20,597 nucleotides of DNA from CAYTWW01 sp043801855 (GCA_043801855.1 JAZDLQ010000061.1:1-20597), one strand, 5' to 3'; shown: positions 6,675 to 14,826, numbered from the stretch's first letter. The notes: generated by a model from the sequence alone, not told the origin. Program-made: numbers and translations.

Positions 6675-7659
6675 TAAGGATTTTAAAAACCAAATTGAAG
6701 CTCTTTTGTTCTCATCAGGAAGAGTGATGGATGCAGAAACTTTGTTAAATCTTATCGGCGCATCAAACAAACAAGTCATAATTAGTAATATCAATAAATT
6801 AAAGCAGGAATACGAAGAACGTGATTCTCCTTTAATGATTGTTGAGGAAAATGAAAGCTGGAAAATCAATGTCAGGGAAAGATACCTTCCTCTTGTCAGG
6901 AAAATAGTTGGAGAGCTTGAATTACCAAAAACAATTCTGGAGACTCTTGCTGTCATTGCCTGGAGAAGCCCAGTTGTGCAAAGTGTTGTAATAGATATTC
7001 GCCATAACAAGGCGTATGATCATATAGCAGAACTTGAAGAGCTTGGATTTATCTCAAAAGAAAAAAAGGGAAGAAGCTTTGTACTAAAAGTTACAAATAA
7101 ATTTTTTGAGTATTTTGAAGTTGAAGGAAATAAAGGCTTAAAAGACATATTCAAAGAAATCCAGATGTCACAAAAAAAAGATGATAAGATTGGTCCGCTT
7201 GTGGTATATAATGAAGACAATAATATGCTTAAAGGAAGCAGTCATCCAATTGCAAGCAAATCAACTGATGAATCAGTTAGAGGAGAGCATCTTGGTCCTC
7301 TTGAAGTGTATGCAGAAGAAAATGCCGACAAGAAAAGCGAAAGTTTAACCAGAGCTAATTTAGGTACTGCTCCAAAAAAAGAAGAAAAAGACACAGAAGA
7401 AAATAAGGATACCGATGATAAAGAAGACACATTTGGAGTTGGCCTAAATATTAATGATGATATTGGAAGTAAGCAAGAAGCAGAAGATGCAGAAGATTCA
7501 AAAGATGTAAAAGATACAGAAGATACAGAAGAAAAATCTGTAGATGAGTCACCAAATGGCTTGGAAGAAGAGCGACATAGCGATGCAGTCGAAGAAGACC
7601 TTTTTGGGAAAGAGGAAAAGAAAGAAAAAAGAAAATCGCCTGATAAAGACGAGCTCTAA
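6667..7659 (+). CDS. scpB: Segregation and condensation protein ScpB with acidic tail
   Basis: Residues 1-165 are ScpB-like. There are two winged-helix domains: the first starts FKNQIEALLFSSGRVMDAETL, and the second contains ETLAVIAWRSPV, the ELEELGFISKEKKGRSF wing, and FFEYFEVEG near its end. In the family, ScpB dimers bind the kleisin ScpA and regulate the SMC ring. The 330-residue product is much longer than a usual ScpB of about 180-200. The extra ~160 residues are an acidic, Lys/Glu/Asp-rich, probably disordered tail containing two copies of a GPL(V/E)VYxE(D/E)N motif (about 177 and 212). The start overlaps the upstream gene. No scpA or smc gene lies in the window. Confidence 0.85.
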   Translation: MADKDFKNQIEALLFSSGRVMDAETLLNLIGASNKQVIISNINKLKQEYEERDSPLMIVEENESWKINVRERYLPLVRKIVGELELPKTILETLAVIAWRSPVVQSVVIDIRHNKAYDHIAELEELGFISKEKKGRSFVLKVTNKFFEYFEVEGNKGLKDIFKEIQMSQKKDDKIGPLVVYNEDNNMLKGSSHPIASKSTDESVRGEHLGPLEVYAEENADKKSESLTRANLGTAPKKEEKDTEENKDTDDKEDTFGVGLNINDDIGSKQEAEDAEDSKDVKDTEDTEEKSVDESPNGLEEERHSDAVEEDLFGKEEKKEKRKSPDKDEL

Positions 7660-7693
7660 GTAGTAATTTAAAAAACTTCGAGTAAATGATAAA

Positions 7694-7703
7694 GCTTATA
7701 AAC
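7694..7703 (+). promoter_or_regulatory. TATA box for the membrane-protein gene
   Basis: GCTTATAAAC is centred about 30 bp before the ATG at 7729, as expected for a leaderless transcript. Confidence 0.4.
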
Positions 7704-7728
7704 TCTAAATATTATATCTAGTTCCTGT

Positions 7729-8652
7729 ATGGATAGCTTCCAGTATTACATGAAGCAGCAGCTTAAGCGCTACATTGCACAAGAAGAGAAAAAAGGGGTG
7801 CCATTAGAGCATATAGAGACAGTTCTTTTAAATGCAGGCCACGAAAAAAATATCCTTGATGAGTGCTTCTCTGAACTTTCAAATGAAGAAGTTGGCATTG
7901 AAGTTGCTAAACCTAAAGATAAAGTTGAAAATGAGATGGTAAATAATCTCATGGGTTCAGTTAAGGGATTTTTCGGGAATATTTCATCAGGCGAAGCAAA
8001 ATCCGTAAAAAAAGACCTTAAGAAAGCAAGCACAGAAAACATTGTTGAAGAAGCAATTGAAGAATATGAAGTAGAAAAAGAAACTTACATAATGGAAGGT
8101 GTTGTTTTTTTCTTATACTTGGCAGCTTTAGTCGTTTTAACTTTAGTTACAGCAAGCAAAACAGGTGATGAACTGATTTTTGTTGCAGTTGGCTTTGCTC
8201 CGTCTTTTATTAATTCATTTATTTCTTTTGCACTTGTTAAATTCACAGATTATGTCCCTATATTTATGCTAATTCCTGTTGTTGTAAGCGGAGCCTTTTA
8301 TGCCCTTGGTGCAACTGGAAAACTAACATTAACAAAAAATATGGAAGTTGAGGCAATTGCAATTATTAACGTAGTAATATCTCTTTTCTTTAATCTGGCA
8401 CTTATTTTAGTTACTTCATTTAAGCCTAAGCCAATTACAAGATTCCCAGACAGAGAACCTTCAGCTGATAAAAAAAAGGCGCCTGCAGCATTTGGCCAAG
8501 CACAAAACGCTGCTGCAACACAGTATAGTCATCATAATTACTCTGCTAGCAATACCAATCCAGTATATGCACATTCTTATGTTGATTCAAGAAAACAGAC
8601 AAGTGCTAAAAATTCAATAGATTCTCTTAAAAAATCATTCAATTTCAGGTAA
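7729..8652 (+). CDS. Four-helix membrane protein with N-terminal DPANN-type helical motif
   Basis: This 307-residue protein is of unknown function. The N-terminus (KQQLKRYIAQEEKKGVPLEH, then IETVLLNAGHE) resembles short helical modules common in DPANN membrane proteins, with the pattern IxxxxxxGxxxxxIxxxLxxAG. A charged linker leads to four hydrophobic segments at about residues 124-146, 150-172, 177-199 and 207-229. The C-terminal tail is polar, low complexity and Ala/Asn/Tyr-rich, ending in SIDSLKKSFNFR. The zinc-ribbon gene starts 3 nt after its stop, so the two are almost certainly co-transcribed. Confidence 0.72.
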   Translation: MDSFQYYMKQQLKRYIAQEEKKGVPLEHIETVLLNAGHEKNILDECFSELSNEEVGIEVAKPKDKVENEMVNNLMGSVKGFFGNISSGEAKSVKKDLKKASTENIVEEAIEEYEVEKETYIMEGVVFFLYLAALVVLTLVTASKTGDELIFVAVGFAPSFINSFISFALVKFTDYVPIFMLIPVVVSGAFYALGATGKLTLTKNMEVEAIAIINVVISLFFNLALILVTSFKPKPITRFPDREPSADKKKAPAAFGQAQNAAATQYSHHNYSASNTNPVYAHSYVDSRKQTSAKNSIDSLKKSFNFR

Positions 8653-8655
8653 AAC

Positions 8656-8766
8656 ATGATTCTACTTGTGACGTGCCCTAAGTGCAGGAATAAGATGAAG
8701 TATATGCCAAAGGGCACTCCTAAAACTAAGAGATGCGTGTATTGCGGCAAAAGCTTTAAAATTTGA
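8656..8766 (+). CDS. 36-residue zinc-ribbon protein
   Basis: This is a very short gene beginning 3 nt after the membrane-protein stop. The product begins MILLVTCPKCRNKMKYMPKG and ends TKRCVYCGKSFKI. The two CxxC knuckles (CPKC at residues 7-10 and CVYC at 27-30) form one complete zinc ribbon with basic residues between. Single-ribbon mini-proteins of this type usually bind nucleic acid or act as accessory subunits. The intact knuckles and tight spacing argue that it is real. It converges on the deaminase-fusion gene, whose end is 26 nt away. Confidence 0.8.
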   Translation: MILLVTCPKCRNKMKYMPKGTPKTKRCVYCGKSFKI

Positions 8767-8792
8767 GATTGATATCTCTCTACTTCCAGATA

Positions 8793-11303
8793 TTAAGGGA
8801 TCTTTTGCAGGTAATTTTTCATTTCGCCTATTCTTCCTTTAAATTGCATAAGCAACCTTTCTGCTTTTTGATAAGACATTTCATCGAGGTAATCCATAGC
8901 CGATGTTCTTTTAGTGCCAAGAACTATTTTTCTTGCTTCTACTAACAATTTCCTATCTTTATTATCAAGGAAAGGTAGTTTATTATCTTTTGATAATTGC
9001 CATACTAGTTCTTCTATGGAATAATTATGCCCTTCTTTTAGAGAATCTATATAAGATTGCTCGTATTGAAGTGCAATTCCAAAAACAGATCTTATATAGT
9101 ATTTAGCCATATCTCGGATGTTTCTGTATTCTTTATTTGCTTTTAACAAATTAAATTCTATCCACGCCTTTATATTTTTCCTTCTTATTGGCAATGTGTT
9201 TTTTTGCCCTGTGTATTGAGTAGAGCTACCAGAATCTTCGCTCGACCAGACTACTCTGCCATTTGAAAACCAATAATTAGTCAATATAGGACGTATATTT
9301 TCTACTAAACGTTGAGTATCTTTGGTATGCCACAAACCAAAACTACCATTATCAAAATTAGTACAATCATCAAAATAAAATTTGGCGCCTAAGTCATAAA
9401 AAGCAGATAAATTATGTAGTCTTTGTACTAATTTTTGTTGATATCTTTTGCTTGGCAATCTGCCTTTTTTAAAAATTACGTCAACATCTACATCTGAATA
9501 AACATAATTAAAATGTGAACTGCAACTGCTTCCATGAACAGCAACGTGTGCAATATCGGCTCTGTCCTTACTATCTAGCTCTTGCAATATTTTGTTAATT
9601 ATTAGGTCAATGTTTTGTGCTGCTGCTTCTCTCTCATCTGCAAATCTTAATGGAAATACTGTTAAGACTTCTCCAATATATTCGTCGGAATTTTTTCCAT
9701 TTTTCCCTTTCAGAGAGTCAAGTGCTTTTTTTAATCCTGCTTTTTTATGGACAAATCTTTTTTCCCAACCTTTAGGATGATCAACTTTAAGATAAACTAC
9801 ACAATAATTCAGCGGATCAAGATCAAGTTCTGAGAAAAGCCTTTGGTTAACAGCCACAGGTGTACCATCTTTAACAATCATTGCAGGAGGAAGAGAATAG
9901 ATATTTTTTCCTTTTGATTTATCCCATACAACATAATCATTATCTTTATTTATTACATAGGGAACCTTTCTTTTGAAATAATCATGAGTTCCTGCAAAAA
10001 AAGCTCTGGAGTTTTCCATCAACTGGTCAACAATTGCTTCAACAGTCTCATTGCCAAATGCTTTCTGAAGTAACTCTGCACTACTTATGAATCTCACTCC
10101 ATCTTTATTTGTTGCTACAGAATCTCCACCTAAAACAAAGTTGTCAAAGCCTTTTTCACGTAGTTTTCTTATGGTATTGCAAGGGATACACTCTGTTTCC
10201 CCATTTTCATACATTAGATTTGACCCAGGGTTTAGTGAAATCGCAATATTTTTTTTATACTTAGCAATAGTCTCTATATCATCTTCACCTAAACTCAGAC
10301 AATGTGCAAGCAATATTTTTCCCTTTGTTGTATTAAGATCTTCACCATATTCTGATGTTAAATAAGCGTTCACTTTATCTAAAAATCTTGAGACTGCTCC
10401 ATATTCCTCTGGAAATTTGCTTATCATTTCTCCTGCATGAACATGCCAGATTCCACCATTATGTAAAACATCGGCGCATTCCATTATCCTTTGGTCAAGG
10501 TCTGTTCTTCTCCAGTTTCTGCCTGCATGGCGGTCAATTGAAATAGTTTGATCTCCTGCTGTTGCGCCAATAAATACTCCTGTTTCCCTATAAATTTCGT
10601 CAAGTATTCCTCCATTAATTATGTCAGCATTGTAGAACTGTAAGCTATTATGATCTAATACAATGTCCGCACCAGAATACAACAAGTTTAGAAGCGCATT
10701 AATGTGATATACTTCTTTTGCTTTTGAGGCATCAAAAACTTTTTTCCTTTGATAATAAAGTGGATGGGTAAAGTATACAACGTGATGCCACCACATCCAG
10801 TGAAGTGGGTGATTTAAATGAAGTCTAATTTTATTTTTTAATGATTTGCTGTTACACTTATACGGCCTATTTCCTGCCAGATATAACTCACCATTCTCTT
10901 CCATGTAGTCCAATAGATTATTAAAACCTTGAACTACCCTTGCATAATTATCAAGTTTAGCTTGTCTATCACGTGTATCATTTAAATGCCCTAATTCTGG
11001 AATATCTTCTTCAACAAGGCTTTCTAAGTCTTTACTTAAATGCACATCCTTTTCGTCATAAGCAAGTAAATTCCTTCTTTTCTCTCTCTCTATAAAATTC
11101 CCTTCTGTGTCATAATAGAGTTTATTAAATAATTTCCACAAACCTTCAAATTGCTCGTTAGTTGGAGAAACAAGTGTTGGGCCTGTAGAAATTATATGAG
11201 CGTGACTATTAAATGAGGTATCTTTAATACTATAATTACCTCTCTGCGAGCAATCAACCAACAATTGCTCAAAACTTTTTCTTGTAGTTATGTCTTTTCC
11301 CAT
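8793..11303 (-). CDS. Adenosine-deaminase-family hydrolase fused to a nucleotidyltransferase
   Basis: This 836-residue protein has two enzyme domains. Residues about 25-440 carry the ADA/AMP-deaminase metal signature in order: H34-x-H36 (SHAHI), WHVHAGE with H289 and E292, LLAHC with H334, SLNPGSN (357-362, like CPxSN), and GGDS with D394. All equivalents of the zinc ligands and catalytic Glu/His of adenosine deaminase appear present. Residues about 585-650 carry a pol-beta-type nucleotidyltransferase core: GSS (591-593), SDVDVD (603-608) with paired Asp, and a third acidic site near FDD (644-646). The rest is helical, as in substrate-binding tails of MNT/CCA-like enzymes. The likely substrates are adenosine nucleotides or RNA, unproven. 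The gene stands alone between a convergent and a divergent neighbour. I do not recognise this fusion; immune or RNA-processing roles are speculation. Confidence 0.78.
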   Translation of the reverse strand: MGKDITTRKSFEQLLVDCSQRGNYSIKDTSFNSHAHIISTGPTLVSPTNEQFEGLWKLFNKLYYDTEGNFIEREKRRNLLAYDEKDVHLSKDLESLVEEDIPELGHLNDTRDRQAKLDNYARVVQGFNNLLDYMEENGELYLAGNRPYKCNSKSLKNKIRLHLNHPLHWMWWHHVVYFTHPLYYQRKKVFDASKAKEVYHINALLNLLYSGADIVLDHNSLQFYNADIINGGILDEIYRETGVFIGATAGDQTISIDRHAGRNWRRTDLDQRIMECADVLHNGGIWHVHAGEMISKFPEEYGAVSRFLDKVNAYLTSEYGEDLNTTKGKILLAHCLSLGEDDIETIAKYKKNIAISLNPGSNLMYENGETECIPCNTIRKLREKGFDNFVLGGDSVATNKDGVRFISSAELLQKAFGNETVEAIVDQLMENSRAFFAGTHDYFKRKVPYVINKDNDYVVWDKSKGKNIYSLPPAMIVKDGTPVAVNQRLFSELDLDPLNYCVVYLKVDHPKGWEKRFVHKKAGLKKALDSLKGKNGKNSDEYIGEVLTVFPLRFADEREAAAQNIDLIINKILQELDSKDRADIAHVAVHGSSCSSHFNYVYSDVDVDVIFKKGRLPSKRYQQKLVQRLHNLSAFYDLGAKFYFDDCTNFDNGSFGLWHTKDTQRLVENIRPILTNYWFSNGRVVWSSEDSGSSTQYTGQKNTLPIRRKNIKAWIEFNLLKANKEYRNIRDMAKYYIRSVFGIALQYEQSYIDSLKEGHNYSIEELVWQLSKDNKLPFLDNKDRKLLVEARKIVLGTKRTSAMDYLDEMSYQKAERLLMQFKGRIGEMKNYLQKIP

Positions 11304-11380
11304 CTATAAGTCATCATTATTTGTAAAAAATTGAGTGAATTTTATCATAAGCATAAGGTTATATAAAAGGATACTGCTAA

Positions 11381-11391
11381 TTTTAAATAAT
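11381..11391 (+). promoter_or_regulatory. TATA box for the RNA-binding protein gene
   Basis: TTTTAAATAAT is centred about 29 bp before the ATG at 11415. A second TATA-like TTATATAAAAGG lies at 11359-11370 and would give a short leader. Confidence 0.45.
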
Positions 11392-11414
11392 TTACACTAT
11401 TTCCTATCAGCATA

Positions 11415-11864
11415 ATGAAATACGCCCATAACATCGAGATTAGAGTTTTCTGCAAGGAAGACGAAGATGAAAATGCCATTATTTCTGTCTTGCATAAACT
11501 AATCAATTTTGACTTTGAAAAAGAGAAAATAATAATTGAGAAAAAGATGGCAGAGACTTTCGAGGACAGAAAACTTGATATAATTACAGTTTTTACAAAA
11601 AAGCAATCGCACACTACAAAATTCATTGAAGACTTGTTTTTTAACTTATCACTTGAGCAAAAAGAAATGTTAAAAAGGCAGCTAAATACAAGGCTGGATG
11701 AAAAGCTTCACTTTTACCTGCGACTTGATAAGCCGAAACTTCTTAACGGAGAATATTTAATAACCGATGGTGGCGACTGCTTTCATATAAAAATATGCAT
11801 TGCTGCGTATCCTCATAAGTATGAGGTTGCAAGAGAGATTGTGCTTAAGATGCTAGTTATCTAG
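11415..11864 (+). CDS. Exosome-associated RNA-binding protein, COG1325-like
   Basis: This 149-residue protein resembles the archaeal COG1325 family of predicted exosome-linked RNA-binding proteins. The features used are the opening AHNIEIRVFCKEDEDE, a central helical hairpin (NLSLEQKEMLKRQLNTRLDE), the KLHFYLRLDKPKLLNGEYLI strand-turn, and the terminal KICIAAYPHKYEVA segment. In this family the N-terminal fold resembles ribosomal L5/RNA-binding domains and is thought to act in RNA processing. Assignment is from remembered family patterns, so moderate. It is transcribed divergently from the deaminase fusion and convergently with the following membrane protein (9 nt between stops). Confidence 0.65.
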   Translation: MKYAHNIEIRVFCKEDEDENAIISVLHKLINFDFEKEKIIIEKKMAETFEDRKLDIITVFTKKQSHTTKFIEDLFFNLSLEQKEMLKRQLNTRLDEKLHFYLRLDKPKLLNGEYLITDGGDCFHIKICIAAYPHKYEVAREIVLKMLVI

Positions 11865-11873
11865 ATATACTTT

Positions 11874-12503
11874 TCAATAATAATTTTTTTTTGAAAATAA
11901 AAAGTGCAAATGCGGATAACTCACAGATCCGCCTATTAAGTACATAGTTAGATCAACAGCTATCTGGTTTGCAAATATATAAATAAGAAAAAATCCAAGT
12001 AAATAAAATATTGACCATAACCCTATTTGCTTAAGTATAAAGCCTATTGTAATTTTTAAAGGGTCTTCTGGCAATATTTTCATGATTATGCCGTCAACTA
12101 CCAAAAAAATAGCCAGGATTAAAATATAAAAGCCAATTTTTTCTATATCCTTAAAGGAGTCATTAAGCATGAAGAGATCTATTTTTAGAAAATAGAATAT
12201 ATATAACACCAGAAAAGCAACTGAAATATAAGTGGACAGAATAAATTTTTTAAATTTTTTAGAAAACAATAATTTATGGAAAAAAGTTAATATGACAGAT
12301 ATAATTATGAGCAATATCATTCTGCTTATATGGTTGTCAAAGGTTAGCAGTTCTTTTTTTGATATTAGATCAAATAAGTCCACTAAAAAAAAGAAATGCA
12401 TCATAATTACTAAGAAGTCTGTAATGAACCTGACTGTTAGGTAGCATGTGCTTAGCCATACCTTAAAATTATTTTTTAAATCAATTAATAAGCTTATATC
12501 CAT
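11874..12503 (-). CDS. Multi-pass membrane protein, unknown function
   Basis: This 209-residue product is dominated by hydrophobic stretches and has about five or six predicted transmembrane helices (near residues 22-48, 61-75, 88-106, 122-142 and 155-180). Short basic loops such as FSKKFKKF suggest cytoplasmic turns. No catalytic motif or known family is recognised. It is very Phe/Ile/Leu rich. It stands alone, convergent with the RNA-binding protein gene and divergent from the small basic protein at 12570. Confidence 0.62.
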   Translation of the reverse strand: MDISLLIDLKNNFKVWLSTCYLTVRFITDFLVIMMHFFFLVDLFDLISKKELLTFDNHISRMILLIIISVILTFFHKLLFSKKFKKFILSTYISVAFLVLYIFYFLKIDLFMLNDSFKDIEKIGFYILILAIFLVVDGIIMKILPEDPLKITIGFILKQIGLWSIFYLLGFFLIYIFANQIAVDLTMYLIGGSVSYPHLHFLFSKKNYY

Positions 12504-12538
12504 TTTCTAAGTGTGTAAATTTTTTTAATATAGAAATA

Positions 12539-12547
12539 TTTATAAAG
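12539..12547 (+). promoter_or_regulatory. TATA box for the 12570-14474 gene run
   Basis: TTTATAAAG is centred about 27 bp before the ATG at 12570 and predicts a leaderless first gene of this co-directional run. Confidence 0.55.
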
Positions 12548-12569
12548 TTTATTCACCATTTTTCCTTTT

Positions 12570-12866
12570 ATGGTAAAACCAATAAAAAAATCTTCTGAAG
12601 CTAAACTTGAAAAGCAATTCCAAAATCTGGAAATTGAGATAGCAAGATTTAGGGTGAATCTTGCAAAAACAATTGATAAGCAGAAGTTGTATTCTGATTT
12701 ATCAGTTGTTATTGGGGCATTCAAAAAACTAAATAACAACATTGAAAATCCAAAAAAGTTGCCGGCAAAAGAAAAAACAAAGGCAGCGAAGCCTAAATTA
12801 AAGTCACTTAAATCAGCAAAAGGTGGAATAAAAAGGCTTCTTAAAAATATTGATAAGGATTTATGA
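12570..12866 (+). CDS. Small basic helical protein, unknown function
   Basis: This 98-residue protein is not recognised. It has an N-terminal amphipathic helix pair (KLEKQFQNLEIEIARFRVNL, then TIDKQKLYSDLSVVIGAFKKL) and a Lys/Ala-rich basic tail with KAAKPKLKSLKSAKGG. The tail suggests nucleic-acid contact or disorder. It is the first gene of a likely operon: the next gene's Shine-Dalgarno (TGAGGT) overlaps its stop codon. Confidence 0.6.
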   Translation: MVKPIKKSSEAKLEKQFQNLEIEIARFRVNLAKTIDKQKLYSDLSVVIGAFKKLNNNIENPKKLPAKEKTKAAKPKLKSLKSAKGGIKRLLKNIDKDL

Positions 12867-12875
12867 GGTAAAAAA

Positions 12876-13439
12876 ATGGCAGACAATTCTGAAAAAATAA
12901 TTGCAATGATTAATAGCGAGCTTAACCTAGACCATATGCATGCCTTAAAAAAAGTAAAAGGCATGTATGCAAAAAAAGAAGAGCAGAGAATTTTTTTGGA
13001 GCAAAGGCTTCTTGCACTAAAAGAGCGCTACAAAATGCTGCTTGAAGCAATTCCTAAGCTTAATTCTGAAATAAACATGCTTCAAAAAGAAAATGACACT
13101 GCACTTAAGCATTATAAGTCAAATGAACAAAAGCAGGAAGAATTAAAAAAAATAATATTTGAAAAGCAAAAGCTTCTCCACGACTTAATACGTGTGCATA
13201 CGTCGCTTGTTGATGAAATGCGTGACCGAAACAAAAAAGAGTCTACTTTAATGAATAAAACAGAAAGAATAATGTTTTACAAAAATCAGTTATCTAATCT
13301 CATTAAGAAAACAAAGCTTGAGATGGCAAAAACTGAATCTGATATTGCATTTCTTGCAAAAGAAGAGCATGAAATTGATGAAAACCATCTTCCGCAACAA
13401 GATAAAAAAAATATGATTAAGCAAAAAAAGAAAAAATAG
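12876..13439 (+). CDS. Coiled-coil protein, unknown function
   Basis: This 187-residue protein is almost entirely heptad-like and charged, giving a long coiled coil from about residue 25 to 165. It ends in a very basic tail (KKNMIKQKKKK). There is no enzyme motif. Translation is clearly coupled: GAGGT overlaps the previous stop and lies 7 nt before this ATG. A structural or tethering role is the most that can be said. The methyltransferase gene starts 33 nt downstream in the same direction. Confidence 0.65.
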   Translation: MADNSEKIIAMINSELNLDHMHALKKVKGMYAKKEEQRIFLEQRLLALKERYKMLLEAIPKLNSEINMLQKENDTALKHYKSNEQKQEELKKIIFEKQKLLHDLIRVHTSLVDEMRDRNKKESTLMNKTERIMFYKNQLSNLIKKTKLEMAKTESDIAFLAKEEHEIDENHLPQQDKKNMIKQKKKK

Positions 13440-13472
13440 CTTTTTAGGTATTTTCTTTTTTCTTTAAGTATT

Positions 13473-14474
13473 ATGTCTAAAACTGAGTTATCAAAACTGC
13501 TTGCAAGGTTTACTCCTTTTGACAGCAGTAATTCATACAAAAAAAAACTGCTAAAGCGTTTTTCTAAGATTGATGATAAAATAATCACTCTCTACTCTGA
13601 TACTCTTAATAGCCTAATGGATTTTTTGGAAAAAGGACCTGCGCTATCCAGCGAACTTCAAAACCTTGGGCTTCTTTGCTTTCTTGATATTAAAAGAACA
13701 CTTTTTTTGCAGGAAACACTTGCGCTCTCTTTTAAAAAAATAGGAAAAGAATTTTCTAATTACAATATCGTTGACATAGGTACAGGCTCTGGAATACTTG
13801 GCTATACGGCGATTTTATATGGCGCAAAAAAGGTTGTTATGATTGAGAATGACTCGCAATGCTTTGACTTTATTGTTTATTTTGCATTAAAAAACGGATT
13901 TGAAAAAACAAAAGAAACAAAAAAATCCATTGAACTAAAAAATAATAATGGTCAGCTGCTTATTGTCGATAAAAGTGACGCAAAAACCTATAATCCCGGT
14001 AAGGCAAAATTTGATTTTGTAATAACTGAACTACTTGAGACTCATCTGATATCAGAAGATCAGGTAGCTGCACTTAGGAATATTAAAAAATGCACTCACG
14101 AAAAAACTGTTTTTTTCCCTCAAAAAGATGAGTTGTTTCTTTGCCTTGCAGATAAGAATCAAAACGACCTAACAACACACCTAAAAATAGGAGAAGTCAG
14201 TTTTTCGGAAATATCTGCTAAAGGAATTGATTTCGTAGGTGAAATAACAACAACAAAAAATGCAATAGCCTATTATCTGAAGTTATGGGACAGGATTACA
14301 TTTCCTTATGGTATTGTCTGTAACGAGGAGTTTTTCATGATGCTTCAGCGAAAGCTTATCCATCTAAAGCACTGGGAGCCAAAGATAAAAAAAGGCGACA
14401 GATTCAGGATTGACGCAAAATTTGAATTTGGGCAGAATGATTATTCTGGATATAGGATTGAGACTAAACAATAA
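13473..14474 (+). CDS. SAM-dependent methyltransferase, PRMT-like
   Basis: This 333-residue protein has a helical N-terminus (1-95) and a Rossmann methyltransferase core. Motif I is VDIGTGSGILG (100-110), the SAM-ribose acidic residue is E125 in VVMIEND, and motif II/III is around DKSDAKTYN. The post-II segment DFVITELLETHLISED (181-196) recalls the double-E loop of protein arginine methyltransferases. A beta-rich C-terminal part (about 210-333) follows, as in PRMT-type enzymes. The substrate is unknown; protein methylation is the best guess. It shares direction with the coiled-coil gene and probably its operon. Confidence 0.7.
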   Translation: MSKTELSKLLARFTPFDSSNSYKKKLLKRFSKIDDKIITLYSDTLNSLMDFLEKGPALSSELQNLGLLCFLDIKRTLFLQETLALSFKKIGKEFSNYNIVDIGTGSGILGYTAILYGAKKVVMIENDSQCFDFIVYFALKNGFEKTKETKKSIELKNNNGQLLIVDKSDAKTYNPGKAKFDFVITELLETHLISEDQVAALRNIKKCTHEKTVFFPQKDELFLCLADKNQNDLTTHLKIGEVSFSEISAKGIDFVGEITTTKNAIAYYLKLWDRITFPYGIVCNEEFFMMLQRKLIHLKHWEPKIKKGDRFRIDAKFEFGQNDYSGYRIETKQ

Positions 14475-14487
14475 TTATTTGGCTAAA

Positions 14488-14497
14488 TTTATATAAT
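14488..14497 (+). promoter_or_regulatory. TATA box of Trp mini-ORF 1
   Basis: TTTATATAAT is centred about 26 bp before the ATG at 14518, so the transcript should begin at or within a few bases of the start codon. Confidence 0.6.
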
Positions 14498-14517
14498 AGT
14501 TCTTCCTACAATAATAT

Positions 14518-14550
14518 ATGAAAAGCGGTGATTGTCGCTGGCAATATTAG
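14518..14550 (+). CDS. Leaderless mini-ORF 1, MKSGDCRWQY
   Basis: This ten-codon frame runs from ATG 14518 to TAG. Its core GDCRWQ is repeated in mini-ORF 2, 240 bp downstream. Across the six shared codons the DNA differs at two bases (GGT/GGC and TGT/TGC), both synonymous, which favours coding. The same bases form a small hairpin TTGTC-GCT-GGCAA, so an RNA role is a competing reading. Its single Trp codon and position upstream of tRNA-Trp and trpB suggest a regulatory leader peptide. AAAAGCGGT at 14521-14529 is complementary to ACCGCTTTT at 14856-14864. Confidence 0.5.
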   Translation: MKSGDCRWQY

Positions 14551-14726
14551 TTCTCGTCTAGATAATACTATATTCATATCATTCAAATGCTTTCTTTTTG
14601 GTTGTTGGCATTAGTCTGTTTTATTAATAACCTATTAAATTTTAAGATAAATTTGCATGTTTTTTAATTAAATTAGATTAATTTATCTTTATTTTTCAAA
14701 ATAAAATATAATTTAAATTCAAAACA
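14551..14726 (+). other. AT-rich spacer between the two Trp mini-ORFs
   Basis: No gene or clear motif is visible here apart from AT-rich sequence and short T-runs. A T-run could end the mini-ORF 1 transcript before the second promoter. Confidence 0.4.
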
Positions 14727-14738
14727 TTTAAATATAAG
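14727..14738 (+). promoter_or_regulatory. TATA box of Trp mini-ORF 2
   Basis: TTTAAATATAAG is centred about 26 bp before the ATG at 14758. The spacing repeats that of mini-ORF 1 and again implies a leaderless message. Confidence 0.58.
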
Positions 14739-14757
14739 ATAATATTTACTTATTTTT

Positions 14758-14826
14758 ATGAAAAACTTAAATTTTTCAAAATTAAAAAAAGGCGATTGCC
14801 GCTGGCAAGAGCTGCATTTTTCTTAA
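14758..14826 (+). CDS. Leaderless mini-ORF 2 with the GDCRWQ motif
   Basis: This 22-codon frame, ATG 14758 to TAA, encodes a Lys/Asn-rich start (MKNLNFSKLKK) followed by GDCRWQ and ELHFS. The motif, a lysine two residues before it, and promoter spacing are shared with mini-ORF 1, while the flanking peptide is unrelated. The hairpin TTGCC-GCT-GGCAA is fully paired here; in mini-ORF 1 one pair becomes U-G. The peptide ends 61 nt before a T10 tract that abuts tRNA-Trp, which gives the layout of an attenuator. Confidence 0.52.
   Translation: MKNLNFSKLKKGDCRWQELHFS

Noticed and set aside
8793..11303. Calling the deaminase fusion a RADAR (RdrB) or CRISPR Cad1 protein
   Set aside because: There is no RdrA-type ATPase or CARF domain, no CRISPR array in the window, and the C-terminal nucleotidyltransferase is not part of those proteins.
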